Origin: Providencia alcalifaciens
GTDB taxonomy: Bacteria; Pseudomonadota; Gammaproteobacteria; Enterobacterales; Enterobacteriaceae
NCBI RefSeq assembly: GCF_020271745.1
Contig: NZ_CP084296.1
Span: 3,472,001-3,536,000 of the forward strand
DNA length: 64,000 nt
Direction: 5' to 3'
Shown here: positions 30,431 through 40,035 of the stretch, in pieces
How positions within the stretch are numbered: the stretch's first letter is position 1
Layout: each line of letters begins with the position of its first letter
Notes under the pieces: model-generated
The model's database searches: none
The model's input: only the letters and a program-made list of their open reading frames with translations
Told to the model about the DNA's origin: nothing
Made by a program: the position numbers and the translations under genes

Positions 30431-30452
30431 AAGGCGCCAAATGCGCCTTTTT
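30431..30452 (+). terminator. Orphan plus-strand terminator
   Basis: Stem AAGGCGC/GCGCCTT with a 5-nt loop and five T residues. No plus-strand gene ends here; the nearest upstream plus-strand gene already has its own terminator at 29527. Confidence 0.7.
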
Positions 30453-30481
30453 ATAACCTATTACATAGCCATTCCTTCTAA

Positions 30482-30588
30482 ATAATTCGTGCTGTAGCAA
30501 GGCGGCTAACGCGGATATCTCGGGGAGCATACAAAAGTATGTGACCCGAGTAGCCAAGTGACGCCAACGCAGCTACGGTGCGAATTAT
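30482..30588. repeat. ERIC-type element, copy 1 (107 bp)
   Basis: Palindromic element with terminal repeats ATAATTCGTGCTGTAGC and, inverted, GCTACGGTGCGAATTAT. The centre contains GGAGCATACAAAAGTATGTGAC and CGCCAACGC blocks that correspond to the ERIC core. Nearly identical to copy 2. Confidence 0.85.
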
Positions 30589-30609
30589 GCTCCAGAAACT
30601 TCCTCCTAA

Positions 30610-30716
30610 ATAATTCGCGTTAGAACAAGGCGGCTAACGCGGATATCTCGGGGAGCATACAAAAGTATGTGACCCGAGTAGCCAAGTGACGCCAACGCAG
30701 TTATCACGCGAATTAT
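30610..30716. repeat. ERIC-type element, copy 2 (107 bp)
   Basis: Direct repeat of copy 1 after a 21-bp gap, with small differences in the arms (CGCGTTAGAAC on the left, GTTATCACGCG on the right). Its right end overlaps the sodC stop codon at 30713–30715, so the element supplies the TAA. Confidence 0.85.
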
Positions 30717-31246
30717 GACGAAGGAATGATGCCGCAAGCCATCCTTGCCCCACCACCGCCCAACGCTTCTGGATGATCGGAATAATTATCCCCACCCGCA
30801 TGCACCATTAGCGCACGGTTTTGAACATCTTTCAGGGTTTTTAATTTTGGCGCTAGCACGCTGTAGGTGGCATTACCTTGGCTATCAACCACTAAGCCTG
30901 GTAAATCTCCGAGGTGGCCTGTTTTGTCATATGGGCCTTTGTGAACCCCTGTTTTGGCTGGGTCTAAATGTCCACCCGCTTTTAATGCCGGTACGGTTTT
31001 ACCGTCTTTTTCACCTGGTTCGCAACTTGGGTTTTCATGTACATGGAAACCATGCACGCCACCCGCTTGCAGACCAGATAGTTTAGGCGTGAAGAGTAAT
31101 CCGTATTCAGTTTCAGAAATTACCACTTCGCCAATAGATTTACCCTCACCGTTGGCTGTCGCTTCTTTCAGCTCTACCGTGGTTTGTGCCGCATACGCTG
31201 TGCCAGTTGTGAATAGTGCCGCTAACAAACATAATTTAAACTTCAT
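30713..31246 (-). CDS. sodC: Periplasmic Cu/Zn superoxide dismutase
   Basis: Dismutes periplasmic superoxide. The 177-aa precursor has a signal peptide (MKFKLCLLAALFTTGTAYA, cleavage after Ala19). Copper ligands are in G-F-H-V-H-E-N, the shared zinc/copper region in G-G-H-L-D-P with a following G-H-L-G-D-L-P, and a late copper His in V-H-A-G-G-D-N. The disulfide Cys pair (N-P-S-C and M-A-C-G) is present. The ATG at 31246 has GGAGG 5 nt upstream; a longer frame from 31261 is less likely. The last residues and stop run into ERIC copy 2. E. coli carries sodC elsewhere. Confidence 0.95.
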   Translation of the reverse strand: MKFKLCLLAALFTTGTAYAAQTTVELKEATANGEGKSIGEVVISETEYGLLFTPKLSGLQAGGVHGFHVHENPSCEPGEKDGKTVPALKAGGHLDPAKTGVHKGPYDKTGHLGDLPGLVVDSQGNATYSVLAPKLKTLKDVQNRALMVHAGGDNYSDHPEALGGGGARMACGIIPSS

Positions 31247-31360
31247 ACTGCCTCCAGTCATTCACTGTGTTTATTATCCTTAAGCTAAACGTTAGCATAA
31301 TAAATGAATGAAAATGGGCGATTACTGCTTTTGTTATGTGAGAGCTATCGAATTATGAAC

Positions 31361-31387
31361 AAAAAAAAGAGCCCATAGGGCTCTTTT
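31361..31387 (-). terminator. Terminator downstream of topA
   Basis: A 10-bp perfect stem AAAAGAGCCC/GGGCTCTTTT with a 3-nt loop; on the minus strand it is followed by eight T residues. It lies between the topA 3' end and sodC. Confidence 0.9.
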
Positions 31388-31459
31388 ATATGATTTCAAA
31401 TTTAGCTTTGGCTTTGGCTTTTATTTTGAATTTCGTTACAGAATTCCAAACTGTTATTC

Positions 31460-31495
31460 TAAATAGTTCGCGTTAGAACAAGGCGGCGGTTAGCA
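31460..31495. repeat. Truncated ERIC-type fragment
   Basis: AAATAGTTCGCGTTAGAACA followed by AGGCGGCGGTTAGC matches the left arm of copies 1–3, then similarity stops. It appears to be a decayed or interrupted element. Confidence 0.65.
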
Positions 31496-31534
31496 CCAGA
31501 GTCATCCAGAATATAATCAATAGCTTTATTCAAA

Positions 31535-31641
31535 ATAATTTGTGCTGTAGCAAGGCGGCAATCGAGCTAATCCCTAGGAGCATACACAAGTATGTGACTA
31601 GGGTTAGCGAGTGCAGCCAACGCCGCTACGGTGCAAAGTAT
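31535..31641. repeat. ERIC-type element, copy 3 (107 bp)
   Basis: Same length and arms as copies 1 and 2 but a diverged centre, CCTAGGAGCATACACAAGTA then TGTGACTAGGGTTAGCGAGTG, closer to the classic ERIC core. It starts 14 nt beyond the topA stop and would form a hairpin in the topA 3' untranslated region. Confidence 0.87.
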
Positions 31642-31655
31642 GAAGAATAAAAAAA

Positions 31656-34274
31656 TTATTCTTTGGCTTTCCAGACACCATCAACATAAAAAGCGCTCCA
31701 CCCCGTCGCCTTGCCATCTTTCTCGGACGAAACATATTGCTGTTTTGTCTTGCGGCTAAAGCGTACCACTGTTGGGTTGCCTTCTTCGTCTTGTGCTGGT
31801 GCTTCCGCTAAGTACGCCAGTTTTTCTGGTAATCTGTCTTTAAATCGTTGCAGTTCTGCCACTAATGGCGCACGTGTTTCCCTTGATTTCGGGAAGGTGT
31901 TTGCGGCGAGGAATACGCCAGCTGCACCATCACGTAGTACAAAATAAGCATCCGATTTTTCACATGGTAATTCTGGTAACGGTACTGGGTCTTCTTTCGG
32001 TGGTGCAATTTCACCGCTTTTTAAGATCTTGCGGGTATTTTTACACTCTTCATTGGTGCAACCCATGTATTTCCCAAAACGTCCCATTTTCAGGTGCATT
32101 TCAGAACCACATTTATCGCACTCAATCACCGGGCCATCGTAACCTTTGATGCGGAACTCGCCTTCTTCGATTTCATAGCCTTCACATGCTGGGTTGTTAC
32201 CACACACATGTAATTTACGACCATTATCAATCAGGTAGCTGTCCATCGCAGTGCCACATTTTGGACAACGACGTTTCGCTCTTAATGCGTTAGTTTCTGC
32301 ATCGTCACCTTCGAGGATGTTTAATACTTCATCTTCAGGGATCAGATTAATGGTTTTCTTACAGCGCTCTTTTGGTGGCAGTGCATAGCCCGAGCAGCCT
32401 AAGAATACCCCAGTGGATGCGGTACGAATTCCCATATGACGTTCACAGTCAGGGCAGATAATCGAGGTGATCACCATTGGGTTGGTACGCATGCCGCCTT
32501 CTTCCGGATCTTTTTCTGCGACATCCAGCTGCTTGCTGAAATCAGAGAAAAATTCATCCAACACCGCTTTCCACTCTGCTTCATGATTCGCAACGTGGTC
32601 CAGCTGGTTTTCCATGCGAGCGGTAAAGTCGTAGTTCATCAGGTCGTTGAAGTTTTCTTCTAAACGGTCTGTAACGATTTCACCCATTTTTTCCGCATAG
32701 AAACGGCGGTTTTCCACTTTTACGTAGCCACGATCTTGGATCGTTGAAATGATTGCCGCATACGTTGATGGGCGACCAATACCACGTTTTTCTAATTCTT
32801 TAACCAAAGAAGCTTCACTAAAGCGCGCTGGTGGCTTAGTAAAGTGCTGGCTTGGTAGTAATTCCAGCAGTGATAACTCAGCACCCACTTGAATGGCAGG
32901 CAATGTTTTATCTTCGTCATTTTTACGCAGTGCTGGCATGACTCTTGTCCAACCATCAAAACGTAACGTACGACCTTTGGCTTTTAATTCAAAATCTCCC
33001 GCTTTCACCGTTAATGTGGTGGAGTCATATTTTGCTGGCGTCATTTGACATGCAACAAATTGATTCCAAATTAACTGATAGAGGCGCTTAGCGTCGTTTT
33101 CCATGTCTTTCAGTGAATCAGGTAATACATCAACACTGGATGGGCGAATAGCTTCGTGCGCTTCTTGGGAGTTATCTTTACTGGTGTAAACGTTGGCGTC
33201 TTTAGGCAGATACTGCGCGCCAAAGTTATCGGAAATATACCCACGTACCATGTTCACTGCATCTTGGCTCAAGTTTGTTGAGTCCGTACGCATATAAGTG
33301 ATGTAACCCGCTTCATATAAGCGCTGAGCCATCATCATGGTTTTTTTCACACCAAAGCTTAAGCGAGTGCTCGCCGCTTGTTGGAGTGTCGACGTGATAA
33401 ACGGTGCGCTTGGTTTACTGGACGTGGGTTTATCTTCACGATCAATCACTTGATAGCGTGCTTTTTCCAGTAATTTAACCGCAGCTTCCGTTTGCACTTT
33501 ATTAACGGGTTTAAAGGCTTTTCCTGCTTGGGACGTCACTTCTAAACGTAAGTTAACGGCGTTTTTATCCGCTAAATCCGCATGGAGTTCCCAATATTCT
33601 TCAGGAACAAACGCTTTAATTTCACGTTCACGCTCAACGATAAGTCTTACTGCTACGGACTGTACGCGTCCGGCAGACAATCCGCGCGCCACTTTTTTCC
33701 ATAATAATGGAGAGACCATATAACCCACGACACGGTCCATAAAGCGACGAGCTTGCTGAGCATTAACACGGTCGATATTCAATTCGCCCGGGCTTTCAAA
33801 TGCTTGCGTAATTGCATTTTTAGTGATTTCGTTAAACACCACTCGGCTAAAACGAGAGTCATCACCACCGATCACTTCGCGTAAATGCCAAGCAATAGCT
33901 TCCCCTTCGCGGTCAAGGTCCGTCGCGAGGTAAACGTGGTCAGCATCTTCGGCTAACGCTTTTAATTCAGAAACCACTTTTTCCTTACCCGGCAGAATTT
34001 GATAATTCGCCTTCCAACCATGATAAGGATCGATCCCCATGCGTTTAACTAACGCTTCTTGCGGATCCTTTTTAACTTTCTTTGTTTTGTCGGTCTTTGC
34101 TTTATCGGTAGATGAGCCTGCACTCTTTTGTGAGCCGGATTGTGAACCAGAGCCGCTTTTCGGCAGATCACGAATGTGGCCAACGCTGCTTTTTACAACG
34201 TAGCCACTGCCAAGATACTTATTGATCGTTTTGGCTTTTGCCGGGGACTCCACTATAACAAGAGCTTTACCCAT
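31656..34274 (-). CDS. topA: DNA topoisomerase I
   Basis: Relaxes negative supercoils through a 5'-phosphotyrosine link. The 872-aa protein (E. coli 865) has the TOPRIM domain ([11 protein letters not shown] and [13 protein letters not shown]), the active-site Tyr327 in Y-I-T-Y-M-R-T-D-S, and C-terminal zinc-ribbon domains with C-x2-C pairs (C-P-D-C, C-P-K-C, C-D-K-C, and C-x4-C partners). A Ser/Lys-rich linker after residue 38 ([15 protein letters not shown]) is longer than in E. coli. The gene is divergent from yciN. Confidence 0.97.
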   Translation of the reverse strand: MGKALVIVESPAKAKTINKYLGSGYVVKSSVGHIRDLPKSGSGSQSGSQKSAGSSTDKAKTDKTKKVKKDPQEALVKRMGIDPYHGWKANYQILPGKEKVVSELKALAEDADHVYLATDLDREGEAIAWHLREVIGGDDSRFSRVVFNEITKNAITQAFESPGELNIDRVNAQQARRFMDRVVGYMVSPLLWKKVARGLSAGRVQSVAVRLIVEREREIKAFVPEEYWELHADLADKNAVNLRLEVTSQAGKAFKPVNKVQTEAAVKLLEKARYQVIDREDKPTSSKPSAPFITSTLQQAASTRLSFGVKKTMMMAQRLYEAGYITYMRTDSTNLSQDAVNMVRGYISDNFGAQYLPKDANVYTSKDNSQEAHEAIRPSSVDVLPDSLKDMENDAKRLYQLIWNQFVACQMTPAKYDSTTLTVKAGDFELKAKGRTLRFDGWTRVMPALRKNDEDKTLPAIQVGAELSLLELLPSQHFTKPPARFSEASLVKELEKRGIGRPSTYAAIISTIQDRGYVKVENRRFYAEKMGEIVTDRLEENFNDLMNYDFTARMENQLDHVANHEAEWKAVLDEFFSDFSKQLDVAEKDPEEGGMRTNPMVITSIICPDCERHMGIRTASTGVFLGCSGYALPPKERCKKTINLIPEDEVLNILEGDDAETNALRAKRRCPKCGTAMDSYLIDNGRKLHVCGNNPACEGYEIEEGEFRIKGYDGPVIECDKCGSEMHLKMGRFGKYMGCTNEECKNTRKILKSGEIAPPKEDPVPLPELPCEKSDAYFVLRDGAAGVFLAANTFPKSRETRAPLVAELQRFKDRLPEKLAYLAEAPAQDEEGNPTVVRFSRKTKQQYVSSEKDGKATGWSAFYVDGVWKAKE

Positions 34275-34492
34275 ATTTACCTTTACCTACTATCAACGAA
34301 GGCGCATTTTTCTATTCAAATGCGCAAAATGAGAATCTCTTTTTTATATTGCGACAGAATCACAATATATCAATATTTTTTCGTACAATAATTTGTAACG
34401 AAACGAATTTTATCCATCAGCCACATTATTTTGTAAAGCATACAAATTGCTCTAGTTGACTGATTTTAACCACATAATGCAGTTTAGCCGCA

Positions 34493-34522
34493 TTGAAAAA
34501 CACACACTGTACCTGATAAAAT
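34493..34522 (+). promoter_or_regulatory. Candidate yciN promoter
   Basis: TTGAAA at 34493–34498, an 18-bp spacer and TAAAAT at 34517–34522, about 40 nt upstream of the yciN start. Confidence 0.5.
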
Positions 34523-34561
34523 GCTAGAAGCAACCAATTATTTTTTCAAGAGAGGCATTCT

Positions 34562-34819
34562 ATGAACAATGAGATTCAAACTATTTCAAAGCAAGAACTG
34601 CTTGAAAAAGCCAACGAAATCATCAAAAACCACGATGAGTACCTTGATGGCATGTTCGTGGATAATGTCGAGCAACATCGCGGTGTTTTAGTTTTCAAAG
34701 GTGAGTTTTTCCTTGATGAAAACGGGATACCATCCCTAAAAAGTCCAGCTGCTTTTAATATGTATAAGCATTTGGCGCACCTATTTTCTGATAAGTACCG
34801 ACTGCAAGAATCAGAATAG
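34562..34819 (+). CDS. yciN: YciN family protein (DUF2498)
   Basis: An 85-aa small soluble protein of unknown function, aligned along its length with E. coli YciN (83 aa). Conserved features are R-G-V-L-V-F-K-G-E-F-F-L-D-E-x-G-x-P near residues 40–57 and F-N-M-Y-K-H-L-A-H near 65. GAGAGGC precedes the ATG. Divergent from topA as in E. coli. Confidence 0.92.
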   Translation: MNNEIQTISKQELLEKANEIIKNHDEYLDGMFVDNVEQHRGVLVFKGEFFLDENGIPSLKSPAAFNMYKHLAHLFSDKYRLQESE

Positions 34820-34825
34820 TCATAA

Positions 34826-34856
34826 AAAAATACCGGCTTTTATAGCCGGTATTTTT
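34826..34856. terminator. Bidirectional terminator between yciN and sohB
   Basis: A 13-bp stem AAAAATACCGGCT/AGCCGGTATTTTT with a 5-nt loop, between convergent genes and with A/T runs on both sides. Confidence 0.88.
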
Positions 34857-34914
34857 AAGGGTAGTTCAACATAAATATTGTGTCATGAATATTCAGTGAA
34901 CATTATGTTTTTTT

Positions 34915-35961
34915 TTATAAAAGTGGCTTTTGCCCACGCTGCCACCAACGTAATAATAGCTTATCCGCGCTCTCTGCCGCGCTACTGGTAAAGCGCTCGA
35001 CCATTTTCTTGCTCATCACAAAACGGATGCTGATAATTTCTTTGGTTTCGATTGCGTTGATGATCAAATCATCACTCACACCAATTTGGTCAACGAGCCC
35101 TTTCTCTAAAGCTTGCGTTCCATACCAATACTCACCGGTTGCCACCGCTGCAATATCAAGGGATGGCCGATTTTGATGAACAAAATCTTTAAACAGTTCG
35201 TGAGTTGAATTCAGATCTTCAACAAATTTCTTACGCCCCTGCTCTGTATTTTCGCCGAGCATCGTCAGTGTACGTTTATATTCCCCTGCCGTGTGTAATT
35301 CCACATCCACATCGTGCTTTTTCAATAAGCGGTGAATATTTGGAACCTGAGCGACGACACCAATAGACCCTATAATAGAAAACGGTGCCGCAACGATTTT
35401 ATTCGCGATACACGCCATCATATAACCGCCGCTTGCCGCGACTTTATCAACTGCAATCGTTAGCGGAATATTTTTCTCTTTCAATCGCATTAACTGAGAA
35501 GCGGCTAAGCCATAACCATGGACTAAACCACCAGGGCTTTCTAAACGTAATAAAACTTCATCTTGCTGATCAGCAACTGCAAGAATTGCACTGATTTCTT
35601 CACGTAAAGAGCTGACTTCACGGGCATCCATGCTACCTTTAAAGTCTAAGACATATAAGCAAGGCTTTTTAACGGCAGTTTGCCCCATTTTTGCCCCGGC
35701 TTTTTCATTTTTAGACTTAGCTTTTTCCTGTTTCTTAAATGCCTTTGTCCACGCTTTTTGCTCAGAATCATTCATTTTGATCTGTTGCATTTGACGCTGG
35801 CGTTCACGGTAACTTTCACCTAGGTCAGTAATTTTTAACGCGCCTTTACTTCCTTGACGTCTCATACCTACGCCAAATACAAATACAGCAACCACAACAA
35901 TGGCGGCCACAATGGTAACCACTTTTGCTAAAAACAGTCCGTACAAAGAGAAATACTCCAC
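34915..35961 (-). CDS. sohB: Inner-membrane S49-family peptidase SohB
   Basis: A 348-aa serine peptidase related to signal peptide peptidase SppA. One N-terminal membrane helix (residues 10–30) is followed by a Lys-rich linker and a ClpP-like domain. D-K-V-A-A-S-G-G-Y-M-M-A near residue 175 carries the nucleophile Ser, and H-T-A-G-E-Y-K-R-T-L-T near 225 the general-base Lys. The R-L-E-S-P-G-G motif is present. Length matches E. coli (349). Divergent from yciK. Confidence 0.95.
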   Translation of the reverse strand: MEYFSLYGLFLAKVVTIVAAIVVVAVFVFGVGMRRQGSKGALKITDLGESYRERQRQMQQIKMNDSEQKAWTKAFKKQEKAKSKNEKAGAKMGQTAVKKPCLYVLDFKGSMDAREVSSLREEISAILAVADQQDEVLLRLESPGGLVHGYGLAASQLMRLKEKNIPLTIAVDKVAASGGYMMACIANKIVAAPFSIIGSIGVVAQVPNIHRLLKKHDVDVELHTAGEYKRTLTMLGENTEQGRKKFVEDLNSTHELFKDFVHQNRPSLDIAAVATGEYWYGTQALEKGLVDQIGVSDDLIINAIETKEIISIRFVMSKKMVERFTSSAAESADKLLLRWWQRGQKPLL

Positions 35962-36139
35962 AAGTTGATCCTTCTAATATTTAACGCTAATAAAAAAATG
36001 ATCGCATGATTGTTCACAAACAACCAGTAAAAAAACTGTTATCAATAACCACAGACATGAAACAAATGTGGTAAATTGCCCTCCCGTGCAATCTACGCGA
36101 TGATAACCTTCAACGCGACTCATGACGATAGGAAAAATT

Positions 36140-36901
36140 ATGCTTCATTATCAGCCTAGACAAGATCTTTTAAAGGGTAAAACTATCTTAATTACCGGTG
36201 CTACCGACGGGATTGGTCAAGAAGCAGCATTAACGTATGCACGCTTCGGCGCATCCGTTATTTTATTAGGTCGTAACCCACAAAAATTAGACGCTGTTAA
36301 ACAGCAAATTGTTGACTCTACCCGCGCTTCTGTAGAAACCTATGTAATTGATTTACTGACTGCGACGGAGGGAACCTGCCAAACTATCGCCGACGATATT
36401 GCAAAACAACACCCTTATTTAGATGGCGTATTACATAGCGCAGGCTTGCTAGGAAATATCGCCCCAATCAGTGAGCAGCCTACCCAACTCTGGCACGACG
36501 TCATGCAAGTTAACGTCAATGCGGGCTTTATGCTCACACAAGCATTACTCCCTTTATTAGAAAAAGCGCCTCGCGCATCGTTGATTTTCACCAGTTCAAG
36601 TGTTGGCAAACAAGGACGTGCTAATTGGGGCGTTTATGCGGTTTCAAAATTTGCGACTGAAGGTTTAATGCAAGTCTTAGCCGATGAGTATCAAGGCACT
36701 GGATTACGTATTAATTGCATTAACCCTGGACGCACTCGTACCGCAATGCGCGCAGGCGCAGCACCCGGTGAAGATCCAATGACGCTAAAAACACCTGCCG
36801 ATATCATGCCGACTTATCTATACTTAATGGGTGATGATAGCGCCGAGCAAACAGGAACCAGCGTGGATGCTCAGCCCAATTTAAAACCGATTAAAGCTTA
36901 A
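36140..36901 (+). CDS. yciK: Short-chain dehydrogenase YciK
   Basis: A 253-aa SDR oxidoreductase of uncertain substrate, orthologous to E. coli YciK. It has the cofactor motif T-G-A-T-D-G-I-G (residues 20–27), the H-S-A-G variant of N-A-G, the catalytic Ser in F-T-S-S-S-V-G and Y-x3-K (Y-A-V-S-K). The ATG at 36140 follows AGGAAAA and gives the E. coli N-terminus (M-L-H-Y-Q-P); an upstream frame from 36122 is unlikely. It is followed at 23 nt by btuR, as in E. coli. Confidence 0.94.
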   Translation: MLHYQPRQDLLKGKTILITGATDGIGQEAALTYARFGASVILLGRNPQKLDAVKQQIVDSTRASVETYVIDLLTATEGTCQTIADDIAKQHPYLDGVLHSAGLLGNIAPISEQPTQLWHDVMQVNVNAGFMLTQALLPLLEKAPRASLIFTSSSVGKQGRANWGVYAVSKFATEGLMQVLADEYQGTGLRINCINPGRTRTAMRAGAAPGEDPMTLKTPADIMPTYLYLMGDDSAEQTGTSVDAQPNLKPIKA

Positions 36902-36924
36902 AATCGACTGAAACGGAGAAAATC

Positions 36925-37515
36925 ATGAGCCAAGACCGACACGAAGAACGCCAACAACGTTTAAAACAAAAAGTGGATGAGCGTATTGAAGCCGCCCAAC
37001 TGGAGCGCGGGATCCTGATTATCTTCACTGGCAATGGAAAAGGAAAAACAACGGCGGCATTTGGCACCGCTTGTCGCACCGTCGGTCATGGCAAAAAAGT
37101 CGCGGTTGTTCAGTTTATTAAAGGCGGTTGGGACAATGGCGAACGCAATCTTTTAGAACCTCAAGGTGTCCCTTTTTATGTGATGTCCACCGGGTTTACT
37201 TGGGAAACGCAAAACAAACAGACTGATACGCAAGCTTGCCTTGAAACTTGGCAACATGCAGTGGAATTATTGCAAGACCCTCAATACGACTTGGTGATCC
37301 TCGACGAGCTGACCTACATGGTCAGTTACCATTATCTTCCTCTTGCTGAAGTAATGAATGCATTAAGTTGCCGCCCTGAAAATCAATCAGTCATTATTAC
37401 GGGTAGAGGATGTCACCGTGACCTGTTGGAGTTTGCCGATACAGTGACAGAAATGCGCCCTGTTAAACATGCCTTTGATGCGGGGATCAAAGCGCAAAAA
37501 GGGATTGATTGGTAA
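36925..37515 (+). CDS. btuR: Corrinoid adenosyltransferase (CobA/CobO type)
   Basis: Transfers the adenosyl group of ATP to cob(I)alamin, giving coenzyme B12. The 196-aa protein equals E. coli BtuR in length. A P-loop G-N-G-K-G-K-T-T is at residues 36–43; D-L-V-I-L-D-E-L-T-Y near 115 is the Walker-B-like segment, and I-I-T-G-R-G-C-H near 150 is characteristic. The ATG is preceded by CGGAG. Confidence 0.96.
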   Translation: MSQDRHEERQQRLKQKVDERIEAAQLERGILIIFTGNGKGKTTAAFGTACRTVGHGKKVAVVQFIKGGWDNGERNLLEPQGVPFYVMSTGFTWETQNKQTDTQACLETWQHAVELLQDPQYDLVILDELTYMVSYHYLPLAEVMNALSCRPENQSVIITGRGCHRDLLEFADTVTEMRPVKHAFDAGIKAQKGIDW

Positions 37516-37547
37516 TCTTTGGCAACATGCTAATTAACTGCTACATG

Positions 37548-38468
37548 CTATTTCGGTGCCACATCCAGTTTTAAAACCCCAGCACTTAAAATAGCGGCAG
37601 TTTGCGACAAAAATTGCAAATATTTTTGTCGCTCCTCAAGGCAATTACCCCCAGTTTCCCATTGGCTATAGAGCCCCGCCATATTCGATACGGCTACATG
37701 GTATTGATTATAAAAATCCTGTTTTTTTTCTGGATCAGCGGAACCTCGATAAGCTTGAATCAGAGTGTTCACTTTCACCGCGTACTGCTGGATTTGCTGG
37801 TCTTCAAAAACAGGGAGCGTGACAGGATAGTCAAATGTTAAACTCACAGTATTGTTTTGTACTGGCTCATTTTGACGCACAACCAATTGCATCATTTGCT
37901 TATCATCCGAAGAAATCGCCGTAATGAGTTCCGAATAGGAAAAACACTTTGTTTTGATTTTACTGACGGTTGTCAGAGAATTTAATTGTTCAGGGATCTG
38001 CACCCCTATCGAGTAGTCACAATTGAATACATTATTATCAATAATGATATTATCACTACTTTGTACTCTACCTTTTATTCGATAATCACCAACGGTTAAT
38101 TCCTGTATAGTTTGATTATGAACAGAAGGAATTCCATTATTACCGTATACAAAGCTATAGGAATAATAAAGATGCTTTTGAGGATTTAATATCCCTCCTT
38201 TATTATCTGGATAAACCATAAAATAAATGTGCTGGCCTTCTTCGGTTGTCATTGAATGTAAGCCTTGCTTTAAATATAGGCTACCCACTGACGTTTTTGG
38301 GATCACCATCAGCTTATTATCAATAAAAAAAGGATAATTTTCCGACGAGTCATTACTAAAAAAGAAGTGTCCATCTTCAGAAGTATGTGGTTGATAAACA
38401 TCACAACTTGTTATTCCAAAACTCAATAATGCTGCATATTTCGCCGACTTTACACATAACATAAACAT
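37548..38468 (-). CDS. Hypothetical lipoprotein-like protein, 306 aa
   Basis: I do not recognise this protein. The N-terminus M-F-M-L-C-V-K-S-A-K-Y followed by A-A-L-L-S-F-G-I-T-S-C looks like a short lipoprotein signal peptide with Cys22 as the lipidation site, so it may be membrane-anchored outside the cytoplasm. The body is rich in Tyr, Asn and Ser with likely beta structure; the C-terminal third is more helical and contains an E-E-R-Q-K-Y-L-Q-F-L segment. The ATG at 38468 follows AAAGG with a 6-nt spacer. Its 5' half is AT-rich, it is convergent with btuR, and E. coli has nothing here, all hinting at acquisition. Confidence 0.75.
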   Translation of the reverse strand: MFMLCVKSAKYAALLSFGITSCDVYQPHTSEDGHFFFSNDSSENYPFFIDNKLMVIPKTSVGSLYLKQGLHSMTTEEGQHIYFMVYPDNKGGILNPQKHLYYSYSFVYGNNGIPSVHNQTIQELTVGDYRIKGRVQSSDNIIIDNNVFNCDYSIGVQIPEQLNSLTTVSKIKTKCFSYSELITAISSDDKQMMQLVVRQNEPVQNNTVSLTFDYPVTLPVFEDQQIQQYAVKVNTLIQAYRGSADPEKKQDFYNQYHVAVSNMAGLYSQWETGGNCLEERQKYLQFLSQTAAILSAGVLKLDVAPK

Positions 38469-38855
38469 TAAAACCTTTTATTGTTTCATTATGATAAAAT
38501 AGATTAGATAGATGAGTTGTACAATATAAAAGCCGCATAATGTGACAGATACCTTATAAACCCTCTATTGGTGTATTTTAAGTTTAACGATCAGAACAAC
38601 AAAAAATAAAAGTAACAAATAGAATAAATTAGCCTGTCTTTACCTTATTGTTTTCTAACCAAAAAGAAGCTAACTTAATAGTAATTTAAGATTAGGGTAA
38701 TATATTTATATTATTCAATAATGGTATTTTTTTATGTTAAGTCAAACTGACTATAGCAAATCGTCTGTTAGATGAATGAAACTTGAATGAATTAATAATT
38801 AAAATGTTCAAAAAGCAATGACAGATTATTTCGCTATTCTATTTAACTGAGATAA
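38469..38855. other. AT-rich intergenic region, no gene seen
   Basis: About 390 bp of AT-rich DNA upstream of the lipoprotein-like gene. Only very short frames occur, such as a 12-codon frame near 38733. No hairpin or repeat stands out. Confidence 0.5.
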
Positions 38856-38891
38856 AAATAAAGGCTATGGCAAATACCATAACCTTTATTT
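38856..38891 (-). terminator. Terminator after rluB
   Basis: Arms AAATAAAGGCTATGG and CCATAACCTTTATTT form a 15-bp stem with one mismatch and a 6-nt loop; on the minus strand a T-rich run follows, 31 nt beyond the rluB stop. Confidence 0.78.
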
Positions 38892-38921
38892 AGCTTGAAC
38901 CATTCGAATAATATTCTACGG

Positions 38922-39839
38922 TTAGATTCGAGTACGACGTTTAGCCGTTGGGCGTGAAGTTTGGCGCTTTGCAGCTGGGCGAGATGCCACTTGGGTGTGA
39001 CGTTTCACCGCACGGCGAATTTGGTTAGCTTTGATTCGGCGCTGATCACGCTCAACAGACACTTTACTTTCTGTTTCAACATCCAGTTCAACTAACTCTC
39101 TTAAATAGTTAGTTTGCTCTAAACCTAATTCAGTCCAACCACCACGTGGTAAACCTTTTGGTAAATCGATATCTCCGTAGCGAACACGGATCAGGCGGCT
39201 CACTTGCACACCAACAGATTCCCATAAACGGCGAACTTCACGGTTACGACCTTCGGTTAAGGTGACGTTATACCATTGGTTCATCCCTTCTCCACCGCGA
39301 TACGACACAGTTTTAAAGGATGCCGGACCATCTTCTAATTGCACGCCAGTGGTTAATTGACGAATTTTTGCATCCGTGATTTCACCAAACACGCGTACTG
39401 CGTATTCGCGTTCCACTTCACGGCTTGGGTGCATTAAGCGGTTAGCTAATTCACCATCGGTCGTAAATAACAATAAACCGCTGGTGTTCACATCTAGACG
39501 CCCTACAGCAATCCAACGAGCCCCAGTCAGTTTTGGTAAACGGTTAAATACCGTTGGGCGACCTTCAGGATCATGACGAGTGCACAATTCCCCTTCCGGT
39601 TTGTAGTATGCCATCACGCGGCAAATTTCTTTTTCTGGCTCTTTTATCGCTAAAACACGGCCATCAAGACGAATTTTTGTGGAGGCTTTGACTTCAACAC
39701 GGTCACCCAATGTTGCCATTTTGCCATCAACACTAATGCGGCCTTCTTTCAATAGGCCTTCGATTTCTCGGCGGGAACCATGCCCTGAACGGGCAAGAAT
39801 TTTTTGTAGCTTTTCAGTTTGTTGCGGTTTAGAACTCAT
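38922..39839 (-). CDS. rluB: 23S rRNA pseudouridine synthase B
   Basis: Makes pseudouridine 2605 in 23S rRNA (E. coli numbering). The 305-aa protein has an N-terminal S4 RNA-binding domain ([19 protein letters not shown]) and a catalytic domain with the active-site Asp in [27 protein letters not shown] is typical of the RsuA family. The C-terminus is a basic Lys/Arg-rich tail. The start at 39839 follows GAGGAT; the frame extends upstream to 39872 without support. Confidence 0.95.
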   Translation of the reverse strand: MSSKPQQTEKLQKILARSGHGSRREIEGLLKEGRISVDGKMATLGDRVEVKASTKIRLDGRVLAIKEPEKEICRVMAYYKPEGELCTRHDPEGRPTVFNRLPKLTGARWIAVGRLDVNTSGLLLFTTDGELANRLMHPSREVEREYAVRVFGEITDAKIRQLTTGVQLEDGPASFKTVSYRGGEGMNQWYNVTLTEGRNREVRRLWESVGVQVSRLIRVRYGDIDLPKGLPRGGWTELGLEQTNYLRELVELDVETESKVSVERDQRRIKANQIRRAVKRHTQVASRPAAKRQTSRPTAKRRTRI

Positions 39840-39959
39840 GAGATCCTCAGCTGTCGCCTTCACAGGCGTCAAATAACTTTTGCGCTATTAAAAACAAGTC
39901 TCGCTCAATTAACAAGCCTCGCGTAATCGGCAAAAAGTGATGAATTTGAAAACCTGCGC

Positions 39960-39965
39960 ATTATA
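39960..39965 (-). promoter_or_regulatory. Candidate rluB promoter -10 element
   Basis: A perfect TATAAT on the minus strand followed by GCGC, a GC-rich discriminator of the kind seen in growth-rate-controlled promoters. No good -35 hexamer is present. It lies about 120 nt upstream of rluB and within the loop of a CAGGTTT/AAACCTG stem (39950–39974). Confidence 0.4.
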
Positions 39966-40035
39966 CACAGGTTTATTGTGATCCCCTATGACTAATATTC
40001 TTCCCAGAAAGAATGATTTTTCAAGGAAAATGGGG

